A DNA stretch of 64,000 bases. Origin: Aquabacterium parvum. GTDB lineage: Bacteria; Pseudomonadota; Gammaproteobacteria; Burkholderiales; Burkholderiaceae_C. Each line of letters opens with the position of its first letter. Position 1 is the first letter of the stretch. The stretch is from positions 93,004 to 157,003 of the forward strand of contig NZ_LFRI01000084.1 in NCBI RefSeq assembly GCF_001447195.1. The letters are read 5' to 3'. The position numbers and the translations under genes were made by a program. The notes under the pieces are model-generated. The model was not told the origin of the DNA. It made no database searches and saw only the letters and a list, made by a program, of their open reading frames with translations. Below are positions 62,557-64,000 of this stretch, piece by piece.

Positions 62557-62760
62557 CTACTCGAACAGCTCGCGCTCGAACTCCACTCCAGCCACGAACA
62601 GCGGCTCACCACTGGGCCAGCGCTTGGGCGGCTGGTGGTCGCGGATGACCTGCACGTCGCTGTCATCATTGACCACGGCCACGTCGGCCACATGCAAAGC
62701 GGCTTGCTTGCTCGCGCGCTCGAAGCGGCAGGTGTTGGCATCGAAAGTCCAGTAGCGCAT
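62557..62760 (-). CDS. Unrecognised 67-residue protein
   Basis: The protein starts MRYWTFDANTCRFERASKQA and has the segment VADVAVVNDDSDVQVIRDHQ. The frame is open further upstream but overlaps the preceding gene. It is small, soluble and not recognised. Its start lies one base after the preceding gene's stop, in the same operon. Confidence 0.55.
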   Translation of the reverse strand: MRYWTFDANTCRFERASKQAALHVADVAVVNDDSDVQVIRDHQPPKRWPSGEPLFVAGVEFERELFE

Positions 62761-62761
62761 G

Positions 62762-63322
62762 TCAGCCTCCTTGGTTATCTGCCTTCCGGCGCGCGTGCTT
62801 TTCAAGCAGCCGCTGGTAGGACTCGAATTCAGGGGTGCCCGGCGTGGCGAAGTTGGGGAGCCATTCGATCTCGCTCTCTTCGTCCTTTTCAGGGCGGCCA
62901 CGCACAGGTTCCGGCATCAAGCCCTGTTCAGTCATGACACGCAGTAGTGCCCGAACTTCCTTGCGGATGTTGACGGCGTTCTGCATCGTGGTCGCGGCGT
63001 AGCTTTTGGCGAGCCCAATTCGGGCGACGCGCACGCTCTCGGCCAGCGTGTCCAGTTCGTACTGAGCTACCGATTGCAGGTGCGCCTCATCCTGCCGTTC
63101 ACGCCAGACGGCCCACTCTTTGCGTTCTTCGGGGGTGAGGATGTCCGCCACGTCCGCAGGCAGCTCGCGCACCGCGCGGTCGAACTTGGCGACCACGCGC
63201 TGCACGTTTTTCCCCTCGGGAAAGTCCGGCGTCACTTCTCGCGCTCGGCGCAGGCACTGGACAGTATTGCCCTCGTGATAGACGCCTTGCTGATCGCGAT
63301 AGCGAATGATCTTGAACTGCAT
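62762..63322 (-). CDS. Unrecognised first gene of the leftward operon
   Basis: This 186-residue, mostly helical, charged protein begins MQFKIIRYRDQQGVYHEGNT. It contains VQRVVAKFDRAVRELPADVA and ILTPEERKEWAVWRERQDEA. No domain is recognised. It is the first gene of the leftward operon and shares a 75-base divergent promoter region with the rightward gene at 63398. Confidence 0.58.
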   Translation of the reverse strand: MQFKIIRYRDQQGVYHEGNTVQCLRRAREVTPDFPEGKNVQRVVAKFDRAVRELPADVADILTPEERKEWAVWRERQDEAHLQSVAQYELDTLAESVRVARIGLAKSYAATTMQNAVNIRKEVRALLRVMTEQGLMPEPVRGRPEKDEESEIEWLPNFATPGTPEFESYQRLLEKHARRKADNQGG

Positions 63323-63341
63323 CTGGGGCTGGTCTTTTGTG

Positions 63342-63371
63342 GTTTGCGTGTGTGCAAAACTATACGCAAAC
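63342..63371. promoter_or_regulatory. Inverted repeat in divergent promoter region
   Basis: GTTTGCGT (63342-63349) and ACGCAAAC (63364-63371) are perfect 8-base inverted repeats 14 bases apart, between the divergent genes at 63322 and 63398. A regulator binding here could control both directions. Confidence 0.55.
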
Positions 63372-63397
63372 TTGAGGCTGTGTGCTATGGTTTTCCA

Positions 63398-63754
63398 ATG
63401 CCTTCCGCCCTGACATCTTCAAAAACTTCGGCGAGCGAGCCAGCAGGCGAGTCGCCGTCCGCAGCCGGTCAGCAGACCGGCAAGGGCAGTTTGCAAGGCA
63501 GCAGCCCGGAGGACTGCATCCTTGTGCTCAATGACCGCGACCGGCGAACGCTCGCCTGGCTGCGCAGTCGGGTGAGCGATGAGGCCATTGCTGCGGCGGT
63601 GGATCAACTGGCCGGAGCCAGAAGACCGTTCGTCTCGAACGTCGCCAAGGTGCTTGGGCTGAGCATCCCAGAAGGGATGGAGCGTTCAACGCGCGAGGAA
63701 GCACTGCGGCATTTGGCCGCGATCCGAGCGAAGCTCAAGATCGGCGCTCGTTGA
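63398..63754 (+). CDS. Unrecognised protein divergent from the leftward operon
   Basis: This 118-residue protein has a Ser/Ala/Gly-rich N-terminal ~35 residues. It is then helical: DCILVLNDRDRRTLAWLRSR, VSDEAIAAAVDQLAGARRPF, VSNVAKVLGLSIPEG and TREEALRHLAAIRAKLKIGA. The VSNVAKVLGLSIPE stretch could be a helix-turn-helix-like DNA contact, suggesting a plasmid-type regulator, but this is a weak inference. The ATG at 63398 is chosen because upstream sequence overlaps the divergent gene. Confidence 0.58.
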   Translation: MPSALTSSKTSASEPAGESPSAAGQQTGKGSLQGSSPEDCILVLNDRDRRTLAWLRSRVSDEAIAAAVDQLAGARRPFVSNVAKVLGLSIPEGMERSTREEALRHLAAIRAKLKIGAR

Positions 63755-63915
63755 ACGAGTCAGGCGAGAGTCCCTGCGGGCGGGCTTTTCGGGCATTGCC
63801 CAGGCCGCATTCCTCCCGCAACCGAAGCCTGGGCGTGTTGCATTTAGCGTCCGCTCACGTCAAGCTAGTGTAGTGTTTGATTCTTAATTGAACTTAATTA
63901 TTTGGGGTGACTCCA
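63755..63915. other. Intergenic region with inverted repeat and AT-rich boundary
   Basis: The perfect 8-base inverted repeat GCCCAGGC (63798-63805) / GCCTGGGC (63827-63834) lies in GC-rich sequence. After about 63865 the composition becomes AT-rich (GTAGTGTTTGATTCTTAATT), perhaps the left end of an IS630-type element that duplicates TA. No gene is seen. Confidence 0.4.
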
Positions 63916-64000
63916 ATGGTCTACTACGGCCTGAAATGGAGTGCGCCAGTGCGAGTTGCCCCCGAGATTGTGTTGACAGAAGAGCAAGCCTCAGAGCTGA
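63916..64000 (+). CDS. Start of a probable IS630-family transposase, cut by the window edge
   Basis: An open frame starts ATG 63916 with MVYYGLKWSAPVRVAPEIVL then TEEQASEL, and runs off the end after 28 residues. The VxLTEEQxxEL pattern is common at the N-terminus of IS630-type transposases. The short length makes this tentative. Confidence 0.45.
   Translation, partial: MVYYGLKWSAPVRVAPEIVLTEEQASEL

Overview
The window is from a high-GC betaproteobacterium of the order Burkholderiales. The gene orders dksA / STAS protein, rne / rluC, rpoE-rseA-mucD-lepA-lepB-rnc-era-recO-pdxJ-acpS-nagZ, and yceF(maf)-yceD-rpmF-plsX-fabHDG-acpP-fabF are typical of that group. The genus cannot be fixed from the sequence alone.

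Bases 1-42308 are ordinary chromosomal core. They hold a DksA-family regulator and a STAS-like protein; type III pantothenate kinase; a periplasmic chalcone-isomerase-like protein; an HDOD protein; a block read leftwards (SppA-type peptidase, Rieske protein, HAD phosphatase, RluC); RNase E behind a 0.7 kb leader; an acyl-CoA ligase with a clear promoter and operator-like palindrome; a long leftward operon running from rpoE to nagZ; and the fatty acid/phospholipid cluster from yceD to fabF. Next come yceF (maf), an RsmI-like methyltransferase, an M61 peptidase, a DUF3108 protein, dsbC, a UbiH-like monooxygenase and ychF.

At 42309 the core stops and an accessory island begins. It opens with a P4-type tyrosine integrase directly after ychF and continues past the right edge of the window, so its far end is not seen. 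First comes a scarred mobilisation region: a truncated AlpA-like reading frame, a TraI/MobA relaxase nuclease domain cut off after its histidine motif, and a RepB-type primase domain. Then a leftward cargo operon (52993 to 46675) encodes a helix-turn-helix/PAAR fusion, a second PAAR protein, a DUF4123 chaperone, a Tox-REase-5 nuclease effector with its Imm52 immunity protein, and several unrecognised proteins. This is a type VI secretion effector cassette with no vgrG or hcp in view. A perfect 20-base palindrome lies just upstream of the fusion gene.

A serine resolvase and a lipoprotein separate this from a second leftward operon (63322 to 54747). Most of its genes overlap by 4 bases. It encodes two HAD-type phosphatases, a metallophosphoesterase, a zinc-ribbon protein related to MqsA, a ParD/ParE pair, a three-helix membrane protein, an HTH_37-type regulator and several unknowns. 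An IS66-family element (57152..59717, with an 8-base target duplication) sits inside this operon and splits one HAD gene; the reading frame is restored if the element is removed. The window ends within what looks like the start of an IS630-type transposase.

The most unusual points are the HTH-PAAR fusion with its palindrome, the translationally coupled phosphatase/toxin-antitoxin operon, the mosaic HAD-antitoxin gene, and a shared 44-base gene start found in two unrelated island genes in opposite orientation.
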